64,000 nt of DNA from Treponema vincentii. Its GTDB lineage: Bacteria > Spirochaetota > Spirochaetia > Treponematales > Treponemataceae. Below, piece after piece: positions 8,691-17,020 of this stretch. Positions within the stretch are counted from its first letter, which is position 1; every line of letters starts with the position of its first letter. The notes below the pieces were generated by a model. It did no database searches and was not told the origin of the DNA. It worked only from the letters and a program-made list of their open reading frames with translations. The position numbers and the translations under genes are program-made. The DNA lies in NCBI RefSeq assembly GCF_010365865.1, contig NZ_CP048020.1, positions 2,542,001 to 2,606,000 of the forward strand. Direction: 5' to 3'.

Positions 8691-9258
8691 CTATCGCAGC
8701 CCTTCCTTCAACTCCACTAACAGCGCATCGCTTTTCATAAATGACTGGTGCAGCAGCTCCAGCAATTCCGCCGTGGTGTGGGTTACTTGTTCTTCCTTTA
8801 TATACGGATTTTTTATATCCAGGTTATAGCCGTTGGTTTTTAAGGTTTCAATACTGACCTTCCAGACGTGTTCATTTTCGACACGGCTATTCCACCATGC
8901 TTTCAGCGGCTCAAACTCACTCTTCTGAATAGGCTTTGTTTTGGAGTAGGATTTCTGCCCCTCCGGCAGTTTATGCTCCCAGTACCAGATGTCCCGTGTC
9001 GGCTCGCCTTTTGTAAAGAACAACAAATTCGTGGTAACACTTGCATAGGGCTGAAACACGGAGTTAGGCAAACGCACAATCGTGTGCACATTACACTGTT
9101 CTAAAAACTCCTGCCGGATTCTCTGCTTCTTTGTCATCAAGAATTTTAAGCGTAACCATCCACTCCAGCTATTCAATGCGCTGCGCATCCCCCGAAACTC
9201 CCGGGTCTTTTCGCATAATATTTTGCAATGATTTTATAATTCCACCAATATTCGGCAT
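8691..9258 (-). pseudogene. hsdM: hsdM remnant (type I DNA methyltransferase)
   Basis: The N-terminus is recognisable from an ATG at 9258 with AGGAG upstream: MPNIGGIIKSLQNIMRKD, GVSGDAQRIE, then a TAG where family members have Gln (AQRIEQL...), then LEWMVTLKILDDKEAE. Another frame then takes over with the distal part of HsdM (IRQEFLEQCNVHTIVRLPNS, TNLLFFTKGEPTRDIWYWEH) to the stop at 8691. The whole S-adenosylmethionine-binding and NPPF catalytic region is missing, so an internal deletion joined the two ends. A methylase product cannot be functional. It belongs with hsdS and hsdR further upstream on the same strand. Confidence 0.85.
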
Positions 9259-9283
9259 ATATACTCCTGTTACTTTTTCATTT

Positions 9284-9600
9284 GGGCGTTCCCGCCGCAA
9301 GCGGCGGTCGGGCTTTCCGGGGTTATCATTCCTCCGCTGCGCTCCGGAACACCCCTACGGTGTGCCCCTCCAATCCCTAACGCTGTTGAGCAATGTACAT
9401 CCTTGTACATTGCTCAACGACAAGTTTTTCTAACGAAAAACTTGCTACTGAGTGGAACCACCGCCATCCATGGCGGTTCTGAACTTGACATCCATGGCAC
9501 CCGCTGGACGCGAGTTTTTTGCAAAAGCAAAAAACGTCGCTACTGCTTGGAACCAGAGACATTCGTGCCGCTACTGCGGGAAATTCGCAATAGAATAAGG
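9284..9600. repeat. Cluster of stem-loops between the kwaB end and the hsdM start
   Basis: No gene is supported here. The stretch is a chain of inverted repeats: CCGCCGC/GCGGCGG (9292-9307); a 15-bp perfect repeat GTTGAGCAATGTACA (9385-9399 with 9404-9418); CAAGTTTTT/AAAAACTTG (9421-9444); ACCGCCA/TGGCGGT (9460-9477); and GTTTTTTGC/GCAAAAAAC (9514-9535). On the minus strand GGTTCCA-NN-CAGTAGC-(GAC or AA)-GTTTTT occurs twice, pointing to degenerate tandem units. GC content is clearly above the AT-rich Kiwa genes next to it. Confidence 0.6.
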
Positions 9601-9602
9601 AT

Positions 9603-10538
9603 TTAATTTTTTAATATTTCTTTATCAATTGAGGTATAATCATTTTCTGTTAATTTTGAGAACAGAATATCATCATTCAGCATTTTTAAAAATTCCTTTG
9701 CCTGAACTTGCGACTTTATTACTATTTTCTTGTTATCCTTGTCTATAAAAATTTTTTTACTATAATAATCATGTGTTTTAATACGCGTTAAAAGTATTTC
9801 TTTTGGAATTTTTGTTACAGGAGAATCTTTCGCTTTCATCAATTTTTTTGCGACAGTAAGTTTTGGCTTATTTAATAAGTTAATTAGCTGTGAAAGATCA
9901 GAAACTATATCAACCGATCTTATTTGATCAACCGTTTTCGATGCCTCGATTCTTATATATTCTTCGAAACCGAAAATATTCTGCATAATATTGATTTTCT
10001 TTGTAATAATGGAATTATTAATAATATAAATATCTGCTTTATCTTCAAATTTTACAATATCACGTTCCAATGGCTCATAAACATTCCCATTTAGGATTGC
10101 AAATAACGAGCTATCTCGTTTGATTAAGGTTGTAGGATATTTATGTTGATAAATCCAAAATAGATTATTATTTCTATGAATTCTTATAAGAAACCCTGTT
10201 AATCGTAATTTTTCTTTTTCTGTATAATTTTTAACTTTTTCTAAATTTATATTAATAAAAGAGAACGGCCTATATGAATTACTTTGGATAATTTCATAAA
10301 AAATATTTCTAGATGTTGCAATATTTTTTGCTATATCTAACTCAAAATCTTCAGAAAGAATATCTTTTTGTGAAAAAGATAATATTTTTTGCTTTATAAG
10401 TTCGTACAGTTTGGGATTAATTAACATCTTTCTGGTTTCAAAATTTTCATTATTTTTAAGTACAGTAAACAAATCAATACCAAAATTAACATCAATCAAA
10501 ATAGAATGAATCCATTTTTTAACTTCTTCTTGCGTCAT
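9603..10538 (-). CDS. kwaB: Anti-phage protein KwaB (DUF4868)
   Basis: A 311-residue protein with the DUF4868 pattern in its middle: GFLIRIHRNNNLFWIYQHK, then KRDSSLFAILNGNVYEPLE, a DKADIYIINN strand, and FGFEEYIRIEASK. The C-terminal third is Lys-rich (KKIVIKSQVQAKEFLKMLN). In Kiwa, KwaB works with the membrane protein KwaA against phage; published work assigns KwaB the DNA-binding effector role. It lies two bases after a KwaA-like gene, in the canonical A-B order, and its length fits the family. The AT-rich composition differs from the housekeeping genes and suggests transfer. Identification rests on recalled family patterns without a database search. Confidence 0.8.
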   Translation of the reverse strand: MTQEEVKKWIHSILIDVNFGIDLFTVLKNNENFETRKMLINPKLYELIKQKILSFSQKDILSEDFELDIAKNIATSRNIFYEIIQSNSYRPFSFININLEKVKNYTEKEKLRLTGFLIRIHRNNNLFWIYQHKYPTTLIKRDSSLFAILNGNVYEPLERDIVKFEDKADIYIINNSIITKKINIMQNIFGFEEYIRIEASKTVDQIRSVDIVSDLSQLINLLNKPKLTVAKKLMKAKDSPVTKIPKEILLTRIKTHDYYSKKIFIDKDNKKIVIKSQVQAKEFLKMLNDDILFSKLTENDYTSIDKEILKN

Positions 10539-10540
10539 TT

Positions 10541-11125
10541 TTACCTTTCCTTAATGAAATAAATATTGGTTGTGATTTGTCTGTAAACCGGTGCAATTTT
10601 TCCTTTTTCTAATAAAATAGATGAAGACTTTTTATCACATATGCATATACATTGAGTTATTTCCTCTTTGTCAAAAGTAAATTCAAAAATATGATAACCT
10701 AAAATAGTCAAAATTGGATTTGCATAAAAAAGATTGGTTTTTGCTAAAAGAATACAAATCATTATTAGTATGATAAAAAAAACGGTCATTCCTTGCCATG
10801 TACCTACATTATCGATAACAAGAGGTAATATCAAAGTTATAAAGAAATTCAAACTTTCATCTGTTTTTTCTTTATGAATAGTAATAGTATCTCCTTCTTG
10901 AGTATTAGCATAAAAAAATGCTTTAAACTCTACAAAAAACCATATTGATAATAAAATCCATAAAAGACAAACTAAATCGACAATTAATAAAAAAGAATTA
11001 TTACTAAGGATTTGTTTAATGTTATACTTATTCCCTAGGTCATCCGTCCAGATAAAAGCATAATTTCTTATTATTGTTAGAAGAGCCAAGGGCGATAAAG
11101 ATTGAATCATCAATTTGATCTTCAT
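10541..11125 (-). CDS. kwaA: Anti-phage membrane protein KwaA
   Basis: A 194-residue protein with four likely membrane segments (about residues 8-27, 45-68, 90-106 and 113-132) and a cytoplasmic tail beginning NPILTILGYHIFEF. Size, four-helix topology, the tail and the adjacent DUF4868 gene fit KwaA of the Kiwa system, which senses infection at the membrane. Its ATG overlaps the stop of the preceding XRE-ImmA gene by four bases, so the two are translationally coupled. An unrelated four-helix protein cannot be excluded from sequence alone, but the partner gene makes this unlikely. Confidence 0.75.
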   Translation of the reverse strand: MKIKLMIQSLSPLALLTIIRNYAFIWTDDLGNKYNIKQILSNNSFLLIVDLVCLLWILLSIWFFVEFKAFFYANTQEGDTITIHKEKTDESLNFFITLILPLVIDNVGTWQGMTVFFIILIMICILLAKTNLFYANPILTILGYHIFEFTFDKEEITQCICICDKKSSSILLEKGKIAPVYRQITTNIYFIKER

Positions 11126-12282
11126 TTTATTCTTCTTTTTTGTAATTTTAAAGTTACTGGAGAAAAATCTATACTTTCTTCTTCAGATAAGTATCCTTTT
11201 TCTAATGCAAATAATTTTTCGATTTCATCAGAATTCATCGAAAAACCAAAATTTGAAAATTCCTCTAGTAATTCTTTTTTTGTAAATATATTATTACCGA
11301 TTAGTAACTCAACAGCATCTTTTAAAAGACAAGGATAAGGGATCTCCAGAAGATTATCTAAAGGTTCCAACTCCCTATATCCTTTTTTATTCATTATTCT
11401 AATCATATATTGATACTGATTCATAGTAATTATTCCAAGCGCGCAAGCTCTATGAATCATAGCGGCTATTGAAACTCTCCATTTTTTCTTTAACTCTATG
11501 TAATGGGATAATTCTGTTGGAAAAAGATAAACTTCTCTTGCAAAAGAAATTTTTGGTAAAAGAAATGCTGCTGCAAATTCATTGGCTTGTTTTTCTCTAT
11601 TTTTAAATTCTTCTCTTGTGATCTCTTCTGTATCTTCATTCCAATTATGAAGAATGATATGGCCTAATTCATGCGCTAAATCAAAGTTTATTCTGGCAGC
11701 AGAAGTCTTATTATTTGAATATGCTATAAAAAAAGTTTCTTGACCATTTATTTTAAAAAACTGACTAAATGCATCTATATCAGTTGTGGATGTTTCATAT
11801 GACGTTATAATAATCCCTTTCGCTTCTAACAAACGTAATAAATTACGAATAGGTTCACTCCCAATCGCCCAATATTCTCTTAAATAATTTGCGGCTTCCT
11901 CTGGAGAACTATAACTTTCAATATCAGTAGGTATGTCCAAACATGGAAACTCTATATATTCATGCATAATAGAATACAATTTTGCAAGTAAGTGTATTTT
12001 TGCTTTTTGTTCAGTTCTATATTTTTTAGGGGTTTTCATTAGGGAACGAAAATATGATGAGCCTGATTTAATTAAAATATCATCGTTTTGAAGAAAAAAA
12101 TCTATTGGAAAATTAAGTATTTTAGAGAGCAATAACAATTTATCAAACTGAGGAGCAACTTTTTCCATCTCATATTGAGACTCTGCCTGTGGAGAAATAC
12201 TTAATTGAGTTGCTAGTTCATTAACTGTTAGTCCATTATATATTCGGGCGAATTTTATTCTATCCCCATTAAATTGTAACAT
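11122..12282 (-). CDS. XRE helix-turn-helix and ImmA/IrrE metallopeptidase
   Basis: A 386-residue two-domain protein. Residues 1-65 form an XRE-type helix-turn-helix (RIKFARIYNGLTVNELATQL). Residues about 90-260 form a DUF955/ImmA-IrrE zinc peptidase with HELGH at 204-208, followed by NEFAAAFLLP. The family cleaves repressors or anti-repressors in response to damage or phage signals. It is the second gene of a four-gene operon, overlapping kwaA by four bases and nine bases after the first gene. It could control expression of the Kiwa pair or belong functionally to the system. All zinc ligands visible in the motif are intact. Confidence 0.88.
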   Translation of the reverse strand: MLQFNGDRIKFARIYNGLTVNELATQLSISPQAESQYEMEKVAPQFDKLLLLSKILNFPIDFFLQNDDILIKSGSSYFRSLMKTPKKYRTEQKAKIHLLAKLYSIMHEYIEFPCLDIPTDIESYSSPEEAANYLREYWAIGSEPIRNLLRLLEAKGIIITSYETSTTDIDAFSQFFKINGQETFFIAYSNNKTSAARINFDLAHELGHIILHNWNEDTEEITREEFKNREKQANEFAAAFLLPKISFAREVYLFPTELSHYIELKKKWRVSIAAMIHRACALGIITMNQYQYMIRIMNKKGYRELEPLDNLLEIPYPCLLKDAVELLIGNNIFTKKELLEEFSNFGFSMNSDEIEKLFALEKGYLSEEESIDFSPVTLKLQKRRIK

Positions 12283-12290
12283 ATATTTTC

Positions 12291-13019
12291 CTAGGCATTT
12301 TTATTTTCAAGATTGTCATTTTTACTTTTTAGAGAGAGATTATATCTTTCGCCAATTCTCTGCTTACTTTTATCGGAGAGTTTCAAGATAGGTTTTAAAA
12401 TTTCCTTCTCAGCAACCTGCTCAATGTTATTTTGATATTCTGGCATAATATTATCAAAAAGGTCTTCTGTGTTTAATACATCTAAGTTAACATCCAAAGT
12501 TAGCAAATTTAAACCAATCACATCATCAAATTGATTTGTATTAAATGTAATCAATTTATATACTATTTTTGAAAAATTAGGAACATGATTAAAAAATGGC
12601 TTGCACAGATCATTTAATAAATTTTCAAATATAGGACTATGATTATGACAATCAAACAAAAATGGTGAATTTAAACCTAATTGTTGGTTTAATTCGACTA
12701 AAGACTGTAAATATAACGGTGCATTTTTTGAAACATTACTACAAATACTTTCATATCGTTTTGCAGTCATTAAAGAAAATAACGTATTATTTTCTTTATC
12801 TAAAAGAAGTAGAAATTTCCACCCTCCCATTTTTACAATTTCTACTTCAATATTGCTATTTTGCAGCTTCTCGTAAATATTTGTGTTTATTAAATCCCAT
12901 TTTAGAAAGTTTCTTGAATTTTGAGTTACTAAACTTCTTGTGCTTGTATAAGATTCTAAATCTTCCTTAATTGATTGAGAAATTGCAGAATAAATATTCT
13001 GATAAAAATCTGTTTTCAT
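12291..13019 (-). CDS. Hypothetical protein, possibly DUF5986
   Basis: A 242-residue soluble, acidic protein with no signal peptide. The core KMGGWKFLLLLDKENNTLFSLM and the later FDDVIGLNLLTLDVNL resemble, from memory, DUF5986 proteins, which often precede XRE/ImmA genes; this match is uncertain. It is the first gene of the operon that ends with kwaA-kwaB. It has a strong GGGGAGGGG ribosome site and a promoter at 13057-13084. The tight operon suggests it acts with the XRE-ImmA protein. No function is known. Confidence 0.65.
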   Translation of the reverse strand: MKTDFYQNIYSAISQSIKEDLESYTSTRSLVTQNSRNFLKWDLINTNIYEKLQNSNIEVEIVKMGGWKFLLLLDKENNTLFSLMTAKRYESICSNVSKNAPLYLQSLVELNQQLGLNSPFLFDCHNHSPIFENLLNDLCKPFFNHVPNFSKIVYKLITFNTNQFDDVIGLNLLTLDVNLDVLNTEDLFDNIMPEYQNNIEQVAEKEILKPILKLSDKSKQRIGERYNLSLKSKNDNLENKNA

Positions 13020-13056
13020 AAAGCCCCTCCCCTTTTAGAACATCTTTTATAAAAAA

Positions 13057-13084
13057 GATTTACACAAAACTTAAAATTTGTCAA
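13057..13084 (-). promoter_or_regulatory. Promoter of the DUF5986-ImmA-KwaA-KwaB operon
   Basis: TTGACA (13084-13079), a 16-base spacer and TAAATC (13062-13057) on the minus strand, about 40 bases before the first ATG. A small hairpin (TCTTTT/AAAAGA) follows. The operon therefore need not depend on the decayed hsd transcript. Confidence 0.55.
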
Positions 13085-13095
13085 GCATATTCCTA

Positions 13096-14430
13096 TTAAA
13101 AATGTAAAATCAAACCGCACTTCTCCTCAAAAGCCTCTTGCAAGATACTTCTCATTAGTTGATTTGTATATTCTTCTCGTTGTGTGATTTCTTTTTCTAA
13201 TTGCTCTACTTCTAATAAAAGTTTTTTCATTCGGCTAACTATTTCTGCCTGCTCTTGACTAGGTGCCAAAGTAATTATCATTTGCTTTAATTTAACACCG
13301 GTAAGATGTTTGATACCTTCTCCCGTTAGATACCTTTCAATTTGATTAGTTTCACATAAATAAAAAAGATAATAATTAAATATAATAGACATGTCAGCCA
13401 TTGAAAAAAAATGAACTCTATGAATAGCTTTTTGAAAACAAATACTGTAGGACTCATTCCATATTGCAGAACGCCCGGGATATCCTCCTTCACAAATCAA
13501 TAAGTCTCCTTTTTTAACAGAATATCTTGAAAGTTCTTCATCTCGTATTTTCATTTCAAGTAGATCTGATAAATCAAAATCAAACCAACGCACATTTAAA
13601 TTTCGTAAATATTTTCTTGGCATCCCTTGATTTTTAATTCCATCAAGCATTTTACCAAGGCAGCTTTCACTTATCTCCCCCAATCTCACCCACTTCCACC
13701 CGGTAGGAAGTTCAAAAGGTTTTTCCGCATCAAGAATTGGCGGTAACGCTTTCCGTTTTTTATCAACTTTCCTTTCCTTCTGTATCAGCTCAAACAAAGC
13801 CTCTGCATCGTAGTCGGGATTGCCTTTCTGCACCGGATGTTCTTTACGTCAATCAGCGGTAAGTTTGCCTTCTATAGCATCCTGTAAAATATTCCGGCGG
13901 AGCTGTTTCGCGTATCCTTTTTGAGTTTCTATTTCTTTTGCCAGTTCATTTACTCGTTTTAGATTTACAGAAATTCTTTTTACAATTTGCTTTTGTGTTG
14001 GTAAATCCGGAAGTGATATTTCTAACGGTAAAAATACTTTCGACTTTATTTCAGTCTTTATTCCGCCTTTTGCTTGTTTTTTCAGTGTTTCGATAAAAGC
14101 GGGGCTTTTGACAAAGTATTTAAAATACTCTAAATCAACAACTGAATCATCGAATATATATGAAGAATAATGGATTGTTGCTGTAACGGGTTCCACTCCC
14201 TGATATACTGCAATAGCCCCTTTTGCCACGTTAGTTCCGGAAATAACCAAATCACCCGGCTGAACAATAATCATATCAGTTTTAGAAGGTTTTTCGGAAA
14301 TATGAATTGTTCCGGAAAAATCTATTTTATCGAGGCGTTTATATGTTACGATAGCGTTATCATCGGGTTTGTATCGGCCTTGCCGTTCTGTCAGGAACTC
14401 CCCAATCCTAACTTTCTTCCATTTTCCCAT
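13096..14430 (-). pseudogene. hsdS: hsdS, specificity subunit split by an in-frame TGA
   Basis: One continuous frame of 444 sense codons encodes a complete two-domain HsdS, interrupted only by TGA at 13849-13851. Upstream: the first target-recognition domain (KWKKVRIGEFLTERQGR) and its coiled coil ending LRRNILQDAIEGKLTAD. Downstream: RKEHPVQKGNPDYDAEALFE, then PTGWKWVRLGEIS, the second recognition domain and coiled coil. HsdS proteins normally have Trp at this point (KLTADWR...), so TGG to TGA is the simplest explanation. Two half-proteins could in principle be made, the second from a GTG at 13833, but that has no clear ribosome site. With hsdM and hsdR broken, the system is dead. Confidence 0.9.
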
Positions 14431-14526
14431 CTTCTATTCCTTCAGTAAATCCATCATGTCCCAATTATACTCCTTTTTGGGATATATAGCACAGATATGT
14501 ACCAAACATTCGGAAAATGGTACATA

Positions 14527-15402
14527 TTACTCCGCTTCTTCGTAATAATAGGAATAATCAATCCCTTTCATAAACATTTCACGGTCATTGATTTTGTCCG
14601 TCAGAGCATTCTGCAGCAAAACCTTTATTTTGCTTGACTCGATTACGCTTTCCGCCATAGCTTCCAGATATTCTCTTTTATTGATTTTGCTCCAATCGAT
14701 GCACTTTTTTAATGTACGCTTAAGGATTAAATCCAGCCATATCCTTGTTGTTCTTCCGTTACCTTCACGGAAAGGATGGGCGATATTCATCTCGACATAT
14801 TTTTCTACGATCTGTTCAAACGTTGTATCCGGCATTTTCTCTATTCCGGCAAGATTTTGTTCAAGGAACTCTGCTGCCGCAAACTGAAAACCGCCTTTTG
14901 AAATATTTACGGTTCTGATTTTACCGGCAAAATCATAGAGCCCTCCAAAAAGATAGGCATGAATCTGCTGTAATCCCTGTATCGTCCCAACTTCAATACT
15001 ATCCAGCAATGAACTTTCAAAAAGTGCGTATGCCTTTGTTTTACTTTTTGCATCTATTGTTTCTTCAGAATAGGTAAACCACTGGATAAACGGCACGGAT
15101 TTATTGTTCGGAAAATTTTTTGCAAGCTCTATTACCTGATTATAATCAATGACGTTTGATAAACGTTTTTTCCCGTCAGGAGCGGTAAGTTTGAACTGGG
15201 TAGTAACACTACCCAGTTGATTATTTTCTTTTTTGAGCTTTGCCTTCAAATATTTCCAGTAGTTACGGTTCTTTTCGTATTCGCGTTGTTCGTTTAAGAC
15301 CCCGATAATATCAAGCACACTAAACCACCATTTGGAATTCTCTTCATCCCAAACAGCGCGAACTTCCGTATCATTAAAAAACCTAATTGATATTTTATCC
15401 AT
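14527..15402 (-). CDS. BRO-N/Fic fusion protein of the hsd locus
   Basis: A 291-residue fusion. Residues 5-110 resemble phage antirepressor BRO-N domains (VRAVWDEENSKWWFSVLDII, then KLTAPDGKKRLSNV). Residues 140-225 form a Fic domain with HPFREGNGR at 209-217, matching HxFx(D/E)GNGRxxR, so AMP-transfer activity is expected. No inhibitory (S/T)xxxE(G/N) helix is obvious. It sits between hsdR and hsdS fragments, a common place for Fic or RhuM-type genes in type I loci, and unlike its neighbours it is intact, with AGGG before ATG. Target and biological role are unknown. Confidence 0.85.
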   Translation of the reverse strand: MDKISIRFFNDTEVRAVWDEENSKWWFSVLDIIGVLNEQREYEKNRNYWKYLKAKLKKENNQLGSVTTQFKLTAPDGKKRLSNVIDYNQVIELAKNFPNNKSVPFIQWFTYSEETIDAKSKTKAYALFESSLLDSIEVGTIQGLQQIHAYLFGGLYDFAGKIRTVNISKGGFQFAAAEFLEQNLAGIEKMPDTTFEQIVEKYVEMNIAHPFREGNGRTTRIWLDLILKRTLKKCIDWSKINKREYLEAMAESVIESSKIKVLLQNALTDKINDREMFMKGIDYSYYYEEAE

Positions 15403-15433
15403 CTTGTCCCTTATATCTTATTCGTGCAGTATC

Positions 15434-16151
15434 TTACGCCGCATATATTTCATTCTCAAGTTCCTTGAGCGCAGCCAGATACTTCTCTTTGCCGCCGAAT
15501 ATTTTTACAATTTCTGCCGGTGTTCCCAGATTCTTCAAAGGCTCTATCGTAAACACCTGCATTTCTTCAATATTCTCTATACCGGTTTCTACATATGTAG
15601 AGGCGGTCTTCTATTATTTCGCCGTTTACATCCGTCTTGCCGCGTTTAGGACGGTAGTCTTCCAAATCAACACTCCTGACGCAGAGCATCGGGGGTGTTG
15701 TTCTTATAAGGTGGTTGCAGTCGGCTTTCATCCCCTTTATTACGGCGCAGAGCGCCGGGGTATGAAACCCTCCGCACGAATCGACATTCATTCCAACGCG
15801 AAGCACTTTGTATGGAGCCAAAAAGCCGTCATAATTGGTTAGTCCCTGATACAAGGCAAGGTAGATTTCATACGATGTATCGATTTTCTTCTGTTTGATA
15901 ATATGGCATTTATCCTTGAAATGCTTAAAGTCACCTTTTTTAGTTTGCGTTATAAGGTTGTTTCTGTCAGCTAAATACAGAATTCTCTTTTTAATTTTTG
16001 ATTTCCAAAGGCGATAGATAATCTGAAATGCCGTATACGTTTTACCGGTTCCCGTTGCCATAACAAGCAGGAGACGGTTTTTTCCGCGGGCAATCGCCTC
16101 TGCCGTTCTATTGATGGTATCCCGTTCCGATAACGCTTTCTTAGAAACCAT
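15434..16151 (-). pseudogene. hsdR: hsdR remnant (type I restriction endonuclease)
   Basis: Pieces of HsdR in order: INRTAEAIARGKNRLLLVMA, the Walker A motif ATGTGKTYTAFQII, RILYLADRNNLITQTKK, IYLALYQGLTN, then a jump to DGFLAPYKVLRVGMNVD, an in-frame foreign insert (15672-15779), then DLEDYRPKRGKTDVNGEIIED. After a second junction and frame change the true C-terminus follows: MQVFTIEPLKNLGTPAEIVK, FGGKEKYLAALKELENE, stopping at 15434. The N-terminal nuclease domain and most of the helicase domain are gone. The first part still has an ATG and could yield a short peptide, but no restriction enzyme. Confidence 0.88.
15672..15779 (-). repeat. Interspersed hairpin repeat inserted in hsdR
   Basis: An insert of about 108 bases interrupts hsdR between NVD and DLE. 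It is flanked by ATCAAC (15666-15671) and ATCGAC (15780-15785), a 5/6-matching candidate target duplication. On the minus strand it begins TCGTGCGGAGGGTTTCATAC, then a hairpin GGCGCTCTGCGCC, and carries a second CCCCGATGCTCTGCG copy at its other end. Related sequence occurs at 26213-26247, 54355-54394 and 55034-55080. No coding capacity. Confidence 0.65.
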
Positions 16152-16177
16152 AATTTATTATAGCACGGCTTTCTTCA

Positions 16178-16206
16178 TTTATATAGTGAAAAGATTGTGA
16201 TATAAT
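16178..16206 (+). promoter_or_regulatory. Promoter of the SIMPL lipoprotein gene
   Basis: TTTATA (16178-16183), a 17-base spacer and consensus TATAAT (16201-16206), about 50 bases before the ATG at 16257. The -35 box is weak. Confidence 0.5.
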
Positions 16207-16256
16207 GCAACACATATCAGGCAGTCCTGATTCGATTATCTTAGTTAGGAGATCCT

Positions 16257-17012
16257 ATGAACAAATACATCCGTTCAATTATTTTATCATTAATTACTGT
16301 TTGCACTGTACTGCTAAGTACGGCTTGTACTGAAAAGAACGTCGCGCAAGAACATTGCATCAGCGTCGTTGGCAAAGCAACCGTGTACGTTTCACCCGAT
16401 CAAGCAATGATCTCTTTTTCAATTGTTTCGCAGGCAAATGACCTTACCGCAGCAAAACAGCGTCACGATACGGCGATGCAAAAAACGAACACACTATTCA
16501 ACCAGTACGGCATCGAACAAAAAGACGTTACAGCGGAAAACCTTACCATTCATCCCCAATACTCTTACAATGCCGATACGCCTAAATTCCTCTATTATGA
16601 AATTACTCAGAATATTTCAGCAGTGATTACAAACTTGGATAATTATGAACCGTTCTTAACGGATTTAGTGAATAACGGTATCGACCGGATTAACGATGTC
16701 CGATTTTCTACAAAAGACGTTAAAAAATACAAGGATGAGGCACGGCGCAATGCTGTAAAAGCTGCGGAAGAAAAAGCGCAGCTTCTATGCGAAGCGGCAT
16801 CAAGCGGCAATCATAAACCTTCACTCGGTAAAATTATCCGCATTTCGGAAGCTCCCTCTTATTCCGATTGGAATGGAAACAGATACAATATCGCTGTGCA
16901 AAATCGAGTTGCGTACGCGCAGACAGCTGGAGGCACTTCGGAGTCAGGCGGTACTCCAATCGGAAAGATTCTCTTTGACGCGCAAATAGAGATGGTATTT
17001 GAGCTGAGGTAA
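16257..17012 (+). CDS. SIMPL-domain (DUF541) lipoprotein
   Basis: 251 residues with a lipoprotein signal (hydrophobic stretch then LLSTACTEKN, lipobox Cys at about residue 24) and a SIMPL/DUF541 domain: ISVVGKATVYVSPDQAMISF at the start, KDVTAENLTIHPQYSY, and GIDRINDVRFSTKDVKKYKD, ending with a beta-rich C-terminus. SIMPL proteins are envelope proteins linked to oxidative-stress tolerance or mechanics in other bacteria; no activity is established. ATG is preceded by AGGAG. It is monocistronic, convergent with the VapC-like gene, and clearly unrelated to the decayed hsd locus next to it. Confidence 0.85.
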   Translation: MNKYIRSIILSLITVCTVLLSTACTEKNVAQEHCISVVGKATVYVSPDQAMISFSIVSQANDLTAAKQRHDTAMQKTNTLFNQYGIEQKDVTAENLTIHPQYSYNADTPKFLYYEITQNISAVITNLDNYEPFLTDLVNNGIDRINDVRFSTKDVKKYKDEARRNAVKAAEEKAQLLCEAASSGNHKPSLGKIIRISEAPSYSDWNGNRYNIAVQNRVAYAQTAGGTSESGGTPIGKILFDAQIEMVFELR

Positions 17013-17020
17013 TTTTAAAT

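Noticed and set aside
13849-13851. TGA read as tryptophan or selenocysteine
   Set aside because: No general TGA recoding: many genes here end in TGA. No SECIS-like hairpin was recognised, and the neighbouring hsd genes are broken too.
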